Part shown: positions 18,862 through 29,772 of the stretch, one piece after another | Position numbering within the stretch: position 1 is the stretch's first letter | Layout of the letters: each line of letters starts with the position of its first letter | Assembly: GCA_002733705.1 (NCBI GenBank) | Contig: NVWP01000029.1 | Span: 1-64,000, forward strand | DNA length: 64,000 nt | Direction of reading: 5' to 3' | Origin: Henriciella sp. | GTDB lineage: Bacteria > Pseudomonadota > Alphaproteobacteria > Caulobacterales > Hyphomonadaceae | Translations under genes and position numbers: made by a program | Notes under the pieces: model-generated | Databases searched by the model: none | Told to the model about the DNA's origin: nothing | The model's input: the letters and a program-made list of their open reading frames with translations, nothing else

Positions 18862-19889
18862 CAGGCATGTCCTCCGGAACTGATCTCGGCAAGGCGGGAG
18901 AGGGTGTGGAGGGCGCGGCCGCTATCGATGGCTTCGCCGGCTGTCTGCACCCCCGTCTTGAGGTCTCCGGCAAGTCCGAGGAGGTTGAGGCCCGCTGACG
19001 CATTAAGCAGCACCACATCCCGGAAGGGGCCGGGACGCCCTTCGAGAAGGTCGCGGATGGCGCCGGCATTGTCCTCAGGTGCGCCGCCTTCGAGCGCGCC
19101 AAGCGGGCTGGTGCCCAGTCCGGCATCTTCTGGCGTGATCTGGAAGGCGTTGATCTTTCCGTCTGACACTTCGCGGATTTCAGTCGGTCCGGAGATCGAA
19201 ATCTCGTCGATGCCATCTGTGCCATGGACAACCCAGGCCTTCTTGATGCCAAGCTTGAGAAGCGTTTCGGCCATCGGGTCGAGCCAGCGCGAATCATAGA
19301 CGCCGAGGATCTGGTGCGTCGCATTCGCCGGATTGGAGAGTGGCCCTAGCAGGTTGAAGATGGTCCGGATGCCGAGGCTGGCCCTGACCGGCGCGACATG
19401 GCGCATGGCTGAATGATGACTGCGGGCATAGAGAAAACCAACCCGCGCTTCGTCGAGACAGGCCCGGAACGTTTCTGCGGTTATATCCAGTTCCACACCC
19501 AGCGCTTCCAGCACGTCGGCAGAGCCGGTCTTTGGCGGAACCGACCGGTTGCCATGTTTGGCAACGCGCCCGCCCGCGGCCGCGATGACCAGTGCGCTGG
19601 CGGTTGATGTATTGAGGGACTTCCAGGGCAGGCCGCCAGTCCCGCACGTATCGAGAAGCGGGCCGTCGACTTTCACTGTCCGGGCATGCTGGCGCATGGC
19701 CTTGGCCCCGGCATAGAGCTCGTTCGAGGTCTCCCCGCGCACAGCAAGACCCATGAGAAAAGCGCCGATCTGTTCCGGCGCTGCCTCGCCGGAGAGGAGC
19801 GTATCGAAAGCGGCTTCGAGGACGGGCACGGAGAGTTCTTCCGACCGGGCGAGCGCCTTTATGGCTTCGTTGAGAGACTGCGTGTTCAT
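18861..19889 (-). CDS. trpD: Anthranilate phosphoribosyltransferase
   Basis: Transfers phosphoribose from PRPP to anthranilate. The 342-aa protein keeps KHGNR (about residue 115), GSADVLEALGV and the metal-binding DE pair (GIDEISISGPT). The PRPP loop is unusual: where the family has GTGGDG followed by FNIST, this protein reads GTGGLPW (residues 83-89) followed by LNTST, and PPKTGSAD replaces SSKSGSAD. Overall length and other motifs are intact, so it is probably a functional lineage variant. It is separated from the upstream trpG by an alpha/beta hydrolase gene. Confidence 0.95.
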   Translation of the reverse strand: MNTQSLNEAIKALARSEELSVPVLEAAFDTLLSGEAAPEQIGAFLMGLAVRGETSNELYAGAKAMRQHARTVKVDGPLLDTCGTGGLPWKSLNTSTASALVIAAAGGRVAKHGNRSVPPKTGSADVLEALGVELDITAETFRACLDEARVGFLYARSHHSAMRHVAPVRASLGIRTIFNLLGPLSNPANATHQILGVYDSRWLDPMAETLLKLGIKKAWVVHGTDGIDEISISGPTEIREVSDGKINAFQITPEDAGLGTSPLGALEGGAPEDNAGAIRDLLEGRPGPFRDVVLLNASAGLNLLGLAGDLKTGVQTAGEAIDSGRALHTLSRLAEISSGGHA

Positions 19890-19960
19890 GTGTGCGCTTT
19901 CACATTTTTCCGCTGAGCGCGATAGAGGTGATCCGGGACCGGATCAAGCATCCGGGCCGC

Positions 19961-20722
19961 TTAGTACCCCAGAAACGTATTGATCTGGGCGAGAATGCCA
20001 GCGTCGAGCGCAAGCTCCCGGTGGTCGAGATCATCGACCACAAGCATTTCGGCCCGGTCGAGCCCAGCCGCGAGCGTTTCCATGGGCGCCACGGGGCAGC
20101 TCTCATCGGCCCGGGAGCCTATAATGAGAATTCGCCCTTCAAAGTTACGCAGGGCGGCCTGAAGATCGGGTGGCGAAGGGCTGCGGCCGCCTTGGTCTGC
20201 TAAAAGTTCCTCTGCGCGAGCGATGACGGCATCGGGGACACCCTTGCGTCTCTGACGTTCGGTCCAGGGCTCCAGCGGCGGAGCGATCATGACCAGATAG
20301 TCGCAGGTGGTTCCAGACGAGATGGCTTCAGCTGCGGCGAGTGACCCGAAAGAGTGGGTGATGATGGCATCGATTGGCTGATGCACCGCGCAAACATCGC
20401 TGATCGACTGGCCGGCGATCTGCCAGTTGCAGGTTTCAAGGGTTGAGGCGCCGTGGGCCGGGAGATCCATGAGGAGGGCAGGGCGGCCTTTCTGGATAAA
20501 GTCCATGGCAAAGCGGCGCCAGATGCGATGGGTGTCATCCCAGCCATGTACAAAAACGGTCGGCGCGCCGTCTCCGGCCTTCCAGACCGGCGTTTGGAAG
20601 GTTTCGCCGGTGACGTCGCTGCGTGTGTGGGGCGGGAGGAGATTCTGACCGGGGGCTGCGCTCGGCGAGCGGGGCTTTAAATCCTCGAGAAGCGCTTTGG
20701 CCTCTTCGGTCAGCTTGTCCAT
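19961..20722 (-). CDS. Alpha/beta hydrolase inserted in the trp operon
   Basis: A 253-aa alpha/beta-fold hydrolase with the oxyanion segment VHGWDD (about residue 57), a nucleophile elbow THSFGS (about residue 123), an acid in GSRADES near residue 201 and a catalytic His in DDLDHREL near residue 232. The N-terminal 40 residues are charged and lack a signal peptide, so it is cytosolic. It starts 9 nt after the trpG stop and lies 71 nt before trpD, so it is probably transcribed with the trp genes. The substrate is unknown; a link to tryptophan metabolism is suggested only by position. Confidence 0.85.
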   Translation of the reverse strand: MDKLTEEAKALLEDLKPRSPSAAPGQNLLPPHTRSDVTGETFQTPVWKAGDGAPTVFVHGWDDTHRIWRRFAMDFIQKGRPALLMDLPAHGASTLETCNWQIAGQSISDVCAVHQPIDAIITHSFGSLAAAEAISSGTTCDYLVMIAPPLEPWTERQRRKGVPDAVIARAEELLADQGGRSPSPPDLQAALRNFEGRILIIGSRADESCPVAPMETLAAGLDRAEMLVVDDLDHRELALDAGILAQINTFLGY

Positions 20723-20731
20723 GCCGGCCTC

Positions 20732-21301
20732 CTATCGGGTGAGCGCCACGAAATTCTCGATAAGCGCGTGGCCGTATTCGGTGCGGATCGATTCTGGGTG
20801 GAACTGGACGCCGTAGACCGGCTTGTCCCTATGATGCACGGCCATGATCTCTCCATCATCGGTCCAGGCATCGGCAATGAGTGTTTCAGGCAGACGGTCC
20901 TTGGGGATGGCGAGCGAATGATAGCGCACGACCTCATAGGTCTCAGGCAAGCCTTTGAAGAGGCCTGTCTGGGTCGTGCGGATCATCGATATCTTTCCAT
21001 GCAGGATCGCGCCTGCCTGAACGACCGGTTCGCCGTAGGCGTCGCCGATGGACTGGTGACCGAGACAGACGCCGAGTATGGGCAGATCGTCCGGGGCCTG
21101 TCTGATAAAATCAACACAGATGCCCGCCTCCCGTGGCGTACAGGGGCCCGGCGACAGGATCACACCGTCCGGCTTGAGGGCGAGCGCGTCTTCTACAGAA
21201 AGCTCATCATTGCGCACGACCCGAGTGCGGGCGCCAGCCTCCTCGACATAGTGGACCAGATTCCAGGTGAAGCTGTCATAATTGTCGATGACGAGGATCA
21301 T
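20732..21301 (-). CDS. trpG: Anthranilate synthase component II (glutamine amidotransferase)
   Basis: Class I glutamine amidotransferase delivering ammonia to TrpE; it could also serve PabB. The nucleophile Cys is in GVCLGHQSIG (about residue 78), and the His-Glu pair is in QFHPESI (about residue 169). Length 189 aa is normal. Start ATG overlaps the trpE stop by 4 nt, so synthesis of the two subunits is coupled. The ILVIDNYDSFTWNLV start is typical for TrpG/PabA. Confidence 0.96.
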   Translation of the reverse strand: MILVIDNYDSFTWNLVHYVEEAGARTRVVRNDELSVEDALALKPDGVILSPGPCTPREAGICVDFIRQAPDDLPILGVCLGHQSIGDAYGEPVVQAGAILHGKISMIRTTQTGLFKGLPETYEVVRYHSLAIPKDRLPETLIADAWTDDGEIMAVHHRDKPVYGVQFHPESIRTEYGHALIENFVALTR

Positions 21302-22728
21302 TGGTCGAACTCATAGATGGCCGCGAGGTCGGCGGCGCGCTGCAGGGCGCCGGCCTTGTGCATAGTTTCCTCAAATTCGTATTGCGGGTCGCTGTCGAGG
21401 ACGACGCCTCCACCAGCCTGGACATGTATCTGTCCATCTTTCAGGATTGCTGTGCGCAGCGCGATACAGGTGTCCATGTCGCCATTCCAGCCAAAATAGC
21501 CCACCGCGCCGCCATATATACCCCGACGCGAGGTTTCGAGCTGATCGATGATCTGCATGGCGCGGATCTTTGGCGCGCCCGAAACCGTGCCGGCGGGCAG
21601 GCCCGCGAGCAGGGCATCCACCGCGTCCAGCCCCTCGCGAAGGTCGCCTTCGACATGGCTGACAATGTGCATCACGTGGCTGTAGCGCTCGACGATGAAC
21701 TGTTCGCTGACTTCCACACTGCCATAGGCGGCAACGCGGCCGACATCATTGCGGCCAAGGTCGAGCAGCATGAGGTGTTCAGCGCACTCTTTCTCGTCGG
21801 CGAGCAGGTCGGCCGCGCGGCGGGCATCCTCAACCGGATCACCTGAGCGCGGGCGCGTGCCGGCAATCGGACGGATCGCAACACGGCCCTCACGCAGGCG
21901 CACAAGGATTTCCGGACTGGAGCCGACAAGCCGGACATCGCCCATATTCATGTGAAACATGAAGGCCGACGGGTTCAGCCGCCGCAGTGCACGGTAAAGG
22001 CTGATCGACTGGCGTTTGAAAGGGGATGAGAAGCGCTGGCTGGGCACGATCTGGAATGTGTCGCCCGCCCGCGCATAATCGACGGCCTCGCGGACCATCT
22101 CGAAATAGCGCTCTCTGGTCGTGTTTGACTGGAAGGTCAGGGAGTCGGCATCCTGATCGCGTGGGGAGGAAGGGGCCACGTTGAGAAGCTTTTCCTCAAT
22201 TCGGTCGAGCCGTGCCTCTGCGTCTTCCCGTGCGCCTGCGGCATGCCGGCCAATGAGGAGCAGTTCCTGATAGAGGTGGTCGAAGACGATCACCACGCCG
22301 GGAATGACAAGCACGCATTCGGCGACATGCAGATCGTCGCGCGCAGTAATATCAACGGGCTCGACATACTGGATCATGTCATAGCCGACATAGCCGAAGG
22401 CGCCCGATGCCATCGGCGGCAGGTCTGCTTCATCGGTCTCGGCACGGGCCATTTCTGCAAACTGGCGCAGGGCCTCTATGGGATCAGCCTTGAGCGACGT
22501 GGCGTCCTCGAAATCCGCAGTGCTCGACAGCTCTGGCTTGCCATCCTTTATGCGAAACCATTCGATAGGATCAACGCCGATAAAGGAATAGCGTCCCAAC
22601 CGTTCGCCGCCATGGATGGACTCGAACAGGAAGCTTCCCGGCTGGTCCGGACCGAGCTTGAGCATGGCCGATACCGGCGTTTCAATATCGCCGATCCGCC
22701 GCCTGACGATAAGCCTGTCGCGGCTCAT
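21298..22728 (-). CDS. trpE: Anthranilate synthase component I
   Basis: Chorismate-binding subunit making anthranilate from chorismate. The N-terminal regulatory region has SFLFESIHGGERLGRYSF (about residue 31), corresponding to the Trp-binding LLES segment. The catalytic domain shows IAGTRPRSGDP (about 292), LDLGRNDVGRV and PAGTVSGAPKIRAM (about 380). Length 476 aa is usual. ATG 22728 overlaps the ppiD stop by 4 nt, leaving no room for a trp leader peptide or attenuator directly before trpE; control would have to act before ppiD or allosterically. Confidence 0.96.
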   Translation of the reverse strand: MSRDRLIVRRRIGDIETPVSAMLKLGPDQPGSFLFESIHGGERLGRYSFIGVDPIEWFRIKDGKPELSSTADFEDATSLKADPIEALRQFAEMARAETDEADLPPMASGAFGYVGYDMIQYVEPVDITARDDLHVAECVLVIPGVVIVFDHLYQELLLIGRHAAGAREDAEARLDRIEEKLLNVAPSSPRDQDADSLTFQSNTTRERYFEMVREAVDYARAGDTFQIVPSQRFSSPFKRQSISLYRALRRLNPSAFMFHMNMGDVRLVGSSPEILVRLREGRVAIRPIAGTRPRSGDPVEDARRAADLLADEKECAEHLMLLDLGRNDVGRVAAYGSVEVSEQFIVERYSHVMHIVSHVEGDLREGLDAVDALLAGLPAGTVSGAPKIRAMQIIDQLETSRRGIYGGAVGYFGWNGDMDTCIALRTAILKDGQIHVQAGGGVVLDSDPQYEFEETMHKAGALQRAADLAAIYEFDQ

Positions 22729-24623
22729 GTGTCGGGGTTAACCCGGGCTTTGTAGGAGGCGAGGGCGTCCTGATTGACCTTGAGCTCGATCTCTCGCTGG
22801 ATATCGCTCACAAAGGCGCGGAAAAGATCTGTCGCGATCGCAGCTTCGAGTTCGCTCTGCACGCCAGTCGCTGGCGCGGCGGAAAGCGCCGAGCGGTCGA
22901 TGCCGGTCAGCTGAATGAGCGCAACGGCATCCCCCGTCCGCAGCGGCGCGGTCAGGACATTGCCTTCCTCACGCAGCGAGAAGATGCCGTTCGCCAGCAT
23001 TGGTGGAATACCACTGTTCTCGCCGGGATTGCGGGTGATGAAGGCGTCCGGGGCGCTTACTGGTGCCTCATACTGGGCGGCCGCTGCCTCGAAGGTGATG
23101 TCACCGCTTTCGATCCGCTGTTTGAGCTCCTGCGCGGCCTCCGAGAGAGCTTCGGAGCGGCGCTGGCTCTCAAGCCCGGCGCGAAGTTCATCGCGGATAT
23201 CGTCCAGGTCGGGCGTGAACGGCTCGATGACTTCGTCAACGCGCAGAATAAAGGCGTTCTCTTCCTGACCAAATCTGGAAGTCTTACTGCCTTCGGTCAA
23301 TTCGAAGGCGCGTTGCATGATTGCAGGGTCCTGAAGCAGCGCACTCACGCGTCGGCCGTTCTGGGTGGTGGCAGACTGGTCTACGGGGGCAAAACTGAGA
23401 ACAGGCGTGCCCATATCCTTGCCGATCTCTTCCAGGCTCGCGCCGGTACCAATCAGATTGTCGAGCCGGGTGATGGAATCATAGAAAAGCCCGATGGCCT
23501 GCTCGCGCGAGAGCACATCGACGATTTCGGCCCGCACATCTTCGAAAGGGTCGACGGCGCCGGGCGTGATACTTTCAAGCCGCGCCACCGTGTAGTACGC
23601 GCCGGACTCGACTGGACCGAAGATGCCGCCCGGAGAAGCGGTCGCACCGAAGAGGCGGTCGGCGAGAGCCCTGTTTGACAGAGAGGTCTGCTGACCGGTT
23701 CGCTCGGAAGAGTTCACGAGTCCGGTAATGGTCGACGGGTCCGCGCCGCCCGCGATACGGCCAAGCTGGCTGCGGGCGGCCTCTTCGCTCCCGAAGATGA
23801 ACTCCGTCCAGGTGCGCGTATCCGGCGCGGAATAGTCACGCGCTTTCACCGATTCATAATAGGCACGCAGTTCGTCTTCGGTGAATTCCGACTGGTTGAG
23901 GAAGTCGTCCACGGTGAGGTGCAGCAGGCTGACGCGCCGGCGCTGCGGGTTTTCCAGCGCGGCCTGGCGTTCAGTGTAGAAAGCGGTGAGGTCCTCATCT
24001 GTGACCGGCTCAGGCGCGGGCAGGTCTTCATAGGAGAGGAAGAACCATTGTGCTTTGCGCGCTTCGCCGGAATAGGCGGCCTGAAGCTGGGCAAGCGGCC
24101 CAGGCACCTGAAGTGCAGCCGAAACCGCGCGGTTGAGGCGATTGATTGTCAGATCGCGGCGCAGAAATGCTTCAAAACTGGACGGCGAGAATCCGTTCTG
24201 GCTCAGCAGGCCGCGATAGATGGCAGGATCAAATGTTCCGGTCTCCGTCTGGAAAGCTGAATCGCCGCGAATGGTATCAAGGACGGCCTCGTCCGTTGCA
24301 GCCGCGCCAAGTTCGCTGCCATAGGCGTAGAGGGTGGTCTGGAGAAGTTCGCGCTGGAAGATCTGGTCGATGAAGCCGCGTTCGGCCGCCTGCGCCTTGC
24401 TGATCGCACGCCCCCTGTCGTCCGTTGCGGAGCGGAGCTGGCGTTCGACTTCCTGGTCAAAGCGCGATTCAGTAAGCTCGGTGTCTCCAGCTGCGGCGAG
24501 GTTTCCGCCGATGCCGCCCGAAAAGACGTCGGTCACACCCCAGGCCCCCATCGCCACGATGATGAGCAGAAAAAGAAGCCCCGCCAGTTTGGAGCGGAGC
24601 ATGTTGCGGATCATGGTGAGCAT
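22725..24623 (-). CDS. ppiD: PpiD/SurA-type membrane-anchored periplasmic chaperone (peptidyl-prolyl isomerase-like)
   Basis: A 632-aa periplasmic folding factor with one N-terminal transmembrane anchor (about residues 12-32), a SurA_N-like helical region (about 45-190), a degenerate parvulin (PPIC) region in the middle (about 260-365) and a C-terminal helical part. The architecture is that of PpiD, which sits near SecYEG and assists exported proteins. I do not see a well-conserved parvulin active site, so isomerase activity is uncertain. The stop overlaps trpE ATG. Divergent from tpiA with 87 nt between. Confidence 0.88.
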   Translation of the reverse strand: MLTMIRNMLRSKLAGLLFLLIIVAMGAWGVTDVFSGGIGGNLAAAGDTELTESRFDQEVERQLRSATDDRGRAISKAQAAERGFIDQIFQRELLQTTLYAYGSELGAAATDEAVLDTIRGDSAFQTETGTFDPAIYRGLLSQNGFSPSSFEAFLRRDLTINRLNRAVSAALQVPGPLAQLQAAYSGEARKAQWFFLSYEDLPAPEPVTDEDLTAFYTERQAALENPQRRRVSLLHLTVDDFLNQSEFTEDELRAYYESVKARDYSAPDTRTWTEFIFGSEEAARSQLGRIAGGADPSTITGLVNSSERTGQQTSLSNRALADRLFGATASPGGIFGPVESGAYYTVARLESITPGAVDPFEDVRAEIVDVLSREQAIGLFYDSITRLDNLIGTGASLEEIGKDMGTPVLSFAPVDQSATTQNGRRVSALLQDPAIMQRAFELTEGSKTSRFGQEENAFILRVDEVIEPFTPDLDDIRDELRAGLESQRRSEALSEAAQELKQRIESGDITFEAAAAQYEAPVSAPDAFITRNPGENSGIPPMLANGIFSLREEGNVLTAPLRTGDAVALIQLTGIDRSALSAAPATGVQSELEAAIATDLFRAFVSDIQREIELKVNQDALASYKARVNPDT

Positions 24624-24710
24624 GTGCGCGTGGCCTCGCTAATTGCCTTGTAAGCTGCCGAACTGCTTGCTAGGCGAGCGCGCTGGGAGTTGCAAGACAT
24701 GGAGAGCGGC

Positions 24711-25466
24711 ATGGTCAGACCCTTGATCGCGGGAAATTGGAAAATGAATGGCCTGTCGAGCGCCTGCGAGACAATTGCAGAGGTCGCCAAGGGGCTGGAG
24801 CAGTATTCCGACGCGGCCGATTGTTTGATCTGCCCGCCTGCGACACTCCTTTCCAAGGTTACTGAGACAGCGAAAGGAAGCCGCCTGAAGACCGGTGCTC
24901 AGGATTGTCACAGCGCTGCCTCCGGCGCCCATACCGGCGACGTGTCAGCCGAGATGATCGCCGATCTCGGCGCCAGCTATGTCATCATTGGCCACTCAGA
25001 ACGGCGCGCCGATCATGGTGAGACGAGCGAAATCGTCGCGGCCAAGACCGAGGCAGCTTTCCGCGCTGGGCTCACCCCTATCATCTGTATCGGAGAGACG
25101 CTTGAGGAGCGCGAAGCAGGGCGCACGATTGAAGTTGTATCCGAGCAACTCGCCGGCTCCATTCCAGCCAGTGCGTTCGGCAAGGCTTTTGTCGTCGCCT
25201 ATGAACCGGTCTGGGCCATCGGAACCGGCAAGGTCGCCTCAACCGGACAGGTGGGCGAAGTCCATGACAAGGTCCGCGAAATCCTCGGTGAAAGGTTCCC
25301 AGGCCAGGCAGACCAGACGCCAATCCTCTATGGCGGCTCGATGAAGCCGGACAATGCGGCTGAACTCCTGGCCGTGGAGAATGTCGATGGGGGGCTGATT
25401 GGCGGCGCCAGCTTGAAAGCCGAAGACTTTCTGGCCATTTACGCGGCTTGTGTCAGCGCAAAGTGA
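24711..25466 (+). CDS. tpiA: Triosephosphate isomerase
   Basis: TIM barrel interconverting DHAP and glyceraldehyde 3-phosphate. Substrate Lys is in AGNWKMNG (residues 6-13), the electrophilic His in IGHSERRADHGE, the catalytic Glu in AYEPVWAIGTG and the phosphate-binding YGGSMKPDNA segment follows. I choose ATG 24711 (MVRPLIAG), preceded by GGAGAG; two further in-frame ATGs at 24690 and 24699 would add MQDMESG. Length 251 aa is normal. Starts the forward block of glycolytic genes (tpiA, eno, pdh). Confidence 0.96.
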   Translation: MVRPLIAGNWKMNGLSSACETIAEVAKGLEQYSDAADCLICPPATLLSKVTETAKGSRLKTGAQDCHSAASGAHTGDVSAEMIADLGASYVIIGHSERRADHGETSEIVAAKTEAAFRAGLTPIICIGETLEEREAGRTIEVVSEQLAGSIPASAFGKAFVVAYEPVWAIGTGKVASTGQVGEVHDKVREILGERFPGQADQTPILYGGSMKPDNAAELLAVENVDGGLIGGASLKAEDFLAIYAACVSAK

Positions 25467-25533
25467 GCTTCGGGGCTTGGCCTTTACGCCTGAAAAGCCT
25501 ATCGGGCGCGCTTGAGATATTTAGGGACGTTCC

Positions 25534-26052
25534 ATGACCGTAATTCTCGTCATTCACATCCTGGCCTGCCTGGTGCTGGTCGGTGTCGTTCTCATGCAGC
25601 GCTCAGAAGGCGGCGCGCTCGGTGTGGGCGGCGGCGGTGGCGGCGGTGGCCTGATGTCGGGACGCGGTGCGGCTGGAGCGCTTGTGCGCACGACGATAAT
25701 CTTCGGGGCGATCTTCTTCATTACCAGCCTCGTCCTGACCACGATCACGACTCGGCATCTGGGCGACGACCGCACAAGCGTCGAGCGCCAGCTTGACGAA
25801 GAATTCGGCGGCGACGGTGCTGCCGGCGGGTTCGATGTGGACGACCTTGATGCGCCGCTGCTGGACGATGAGCCGGCGACAGCGACTATCCCGTCGGAGG
25901 AGCCATCGGACGCCCCCGCTGCGGGCCCGACCGAAACAACCGATCCGCTGGCCGCCGACGTCCCGCCGGATGCCGGATCGCAAGGCGCTGAAGAAAATTC
26001 GGATGACTCCGATGCAGGCGAGCCGTCGCAGGCAGACCAGCCCCAACAATAA
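25534..26052 (+). CDS. secG: Preprotein translocase subunit SecG with long acidic tail
   Basis: Two-helix subunit of SecYEG. Helix 1 is residues 2-20 and helix 2 about 53-72, separated by the characteristic Gly-rich linker (eight Gly in a row after GALGVG). The remaining 100 residues are an unusual low-complexity tail rich in Asp, Glu, Ala, Pro and Ser. Total 172 aa, against about 75-130 in many bacteria. The tail looks disordered and would face the cytoplasm if SecG adopts its normal topology. tpiA-secG-pyrG is the common order in alphaproteobacteria. Confidence 0.92.
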   Translation: MTVILVIHILACLVLVGVVLMQRSEGGALGVGGGGGGGGLMSGRGAAGALVRTTIIFGAIFFITSLVLTTITTRHLGDDRTSVERQLDEEFGGDGAAGGFDVDDLDAPLLDDEPATATIPSEEPSDAPAAGPTETTDPLAADVPPDAGSQGAEENSDDSDAGEPSQADQPQQ

Positions 26053-26103
26053 CACATGATCTGACATACGCGTGTGCGCATGCGTGCGAATCGGGCAAAC
26101 TGA

Positions 26104-27744
<1,641 letters not shown>

Positions 27745-27763
27745 CGGGTTGCATTTGGCGAGT

Positions 27764-27791
27764 CGCGCGGATATACGCGCGGTTTGATTTT
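27764..27791 (+). terminator. Candidate intrinsic terminator after pyrG
   Basis: CGCGCG (27764-27769) pairs with CGCGCG (27776-27781) around a 6-nt loop and is followed by a T-rich stretch (GTTTGATTTT, 27782-27791). The stem is short but all G-C. It lies 19 nt downstream of the pyrG stop and 39 nt before rpmF. Plausible terminator or partial read-through site. Confidence 0.5.
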
Positions 27792-27794
27792 CAT

Positions 27795-27811
27795 GCAGTG
27801 TTTCGCACTGC
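27795..27811 (+). promoter_or_regulatory. Perfect small hairpin in the rpmF leader
   Basis: GCAGTG (27795-27800) and CACTGC (27806-27811) form a 6-bp perfect stem with a 5-nt loop, 19 nt before the rpmF ATG. Ribosomal-protein leaders often carry regulatory structure, so it could be a binding site. The stem is seen in the sequence; any function is inference. Confidence 0.3.
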
Positions 27812-27830
27812 CAAGAATTGGAACGAGAAC

Positions 27831-28010
27831 ATGGCAGTCCCTAAGAGAAAAACGACGCCGTCCAAGCGCAACATGCGCCGTGCGCACGACCGTCTGTCCG
27901 CCCCGGCCTATATCGAAGACGCAGACTCCGGTGAGCTGCGCCGTCCGCACCATATCGACCTGAAATCCGGTATGTATCGCGGCCGTCAGGTTCTCGAGCC
28001 GAAGGACTAA
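27831..28010 (+). CDS. rpmF: 50S ribosomal protein L32
   Basis: A 59-aa basic ribosomal protein beginning [20 protein letters not shown], the L32 signature. The C-terminal half ([19 protein letters not shown]) is the alphaproteobacterial form without the zinc-binding cysteines. ATG 27831 has GAACGAGAAC upstream; the frame is open 11 codons further, but the L32 start is unambiguous. In other alphaproteobacteria L32 is usually elsewhere or near plsX, so its place between pyrG and eno is worth noting. Confidence 0.95.
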   Translation: MAVPKRKTTPSKRNMRRAHDRLSAPAYIEDADSGELRRPHHIDLKSGMYRGRQVLEPKD

Positions 28011-28058
28011 GATCGCGCGCAGTCTTGCGCTGCGAGGTGACACAAAGTAACCGACATG

Positions 28059-28082
28059 ACGCCCCTGGGAGACCGGGGGCGT
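28059..28082 (+). terminator. Stem-loop between rpmF and eno
   Basis: A 10-bp stem (28059-28068 with 28073-28082, one U-G wobble) closes a GAGA tetraloop, 49 nt after the rpmF stop and 38 nt before eno. No clear T-run follows (TGTCATATCT), so it may be a weak terminator, a processing or RNA-stability element, or part of the eno leader. Confidence 0.4.
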
Positions 28083-28105
28083 TGTCATATCTACCGAAGA
28101 CTTGA

Positions 28106-29395
<1,290 letters not shown>

Positions 29396-29438
29396 GGCAG
29401 TTCGGTTACGCCTAACGAAAAATTTACCTAAATCGATT

Positions 29439-29471
29439 CCTCTGCCGATTCGCTCATCGGCAGAGGTTTTT
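29439..29471 (+). terminator. Strong intrinsic terminator after eno, abutting ftsB
   Basis: An 11-bp perfect stem (29439-29449 with 29456-29466, 6-nt loop) is followed at once by TTTTT (29467-29471). One base later comes the ftsB ATG (29473). The AGAGG that would be the ftsB ribosome-binding site (29462-29466) is inside the right arm. The region also has two GANTC sites (29435-29439, 29447-29451). Confidence 0.85.
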
Positions 29472-29472
29472 C

Positions 29473-29772
29473 ATGACTCCCAAATACGCAGCAGCTGCTC
29501 TTTCGGCCCTGATTGCATATTTCGCCTATCATGCATTCGCCGGCGAACAGGGGCTTGGCCGGTGGAGCGATCTTCAGGAGGAGCTTGCGGCGAAACAGGC
29601 CCAGCTCGAAGCCATTCAGGCAGCCAACGACGCGCTGCGCCGGGACATTACACGTCTTACACCCGGCCGCGTAGATGCCGACCTCGTGGAAGTCCTGGCC
29701 CGCGAGGATCTCGACCTGGTCTATCCTGATGAGATTATTGTCATAAATGCGCCCACTGAGGCTGCATTTTGA
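29473..29772 (+). CDS. ftsB: Septum formation initiator family protein (FtsB/DivIC)
   Basis: Small bitopic division protein that with FtsL and FtsQ links the early ring to septal peptidoglycan synthesis. It is 99 aa: one N-terminal transmembrane segment (about residues 5-23), a heptad-rich coiled coil (about 34-65, EELAAKQAQLEAIQAANDAL) and the conserved DLVEVLAREDLDLVYPDEIIV end. Position between eno and pdhA is the common alphaproteobacterial arrangement. ATG 29473 is the only ATG in frame; its Shine-Dalgarno lies inside the eno terminator hairpin. Confidence 0.9.
   Translation: MTPKYAAAALSALIAYFAYHAFAGEQGLGRWSDLQEELAAKQAQLEAIQAANDALRRDITRLTPGRVDADLVEVLAREDLDLVYPDEIIVINAPTEAAF

Noticed and set aside
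25618..25660. Repetitive GGC-rich stretch taken at first for a simple repeat element
   Set aside because: It encodes the Gly linker between the two SecG helices, a normal feature of the family.
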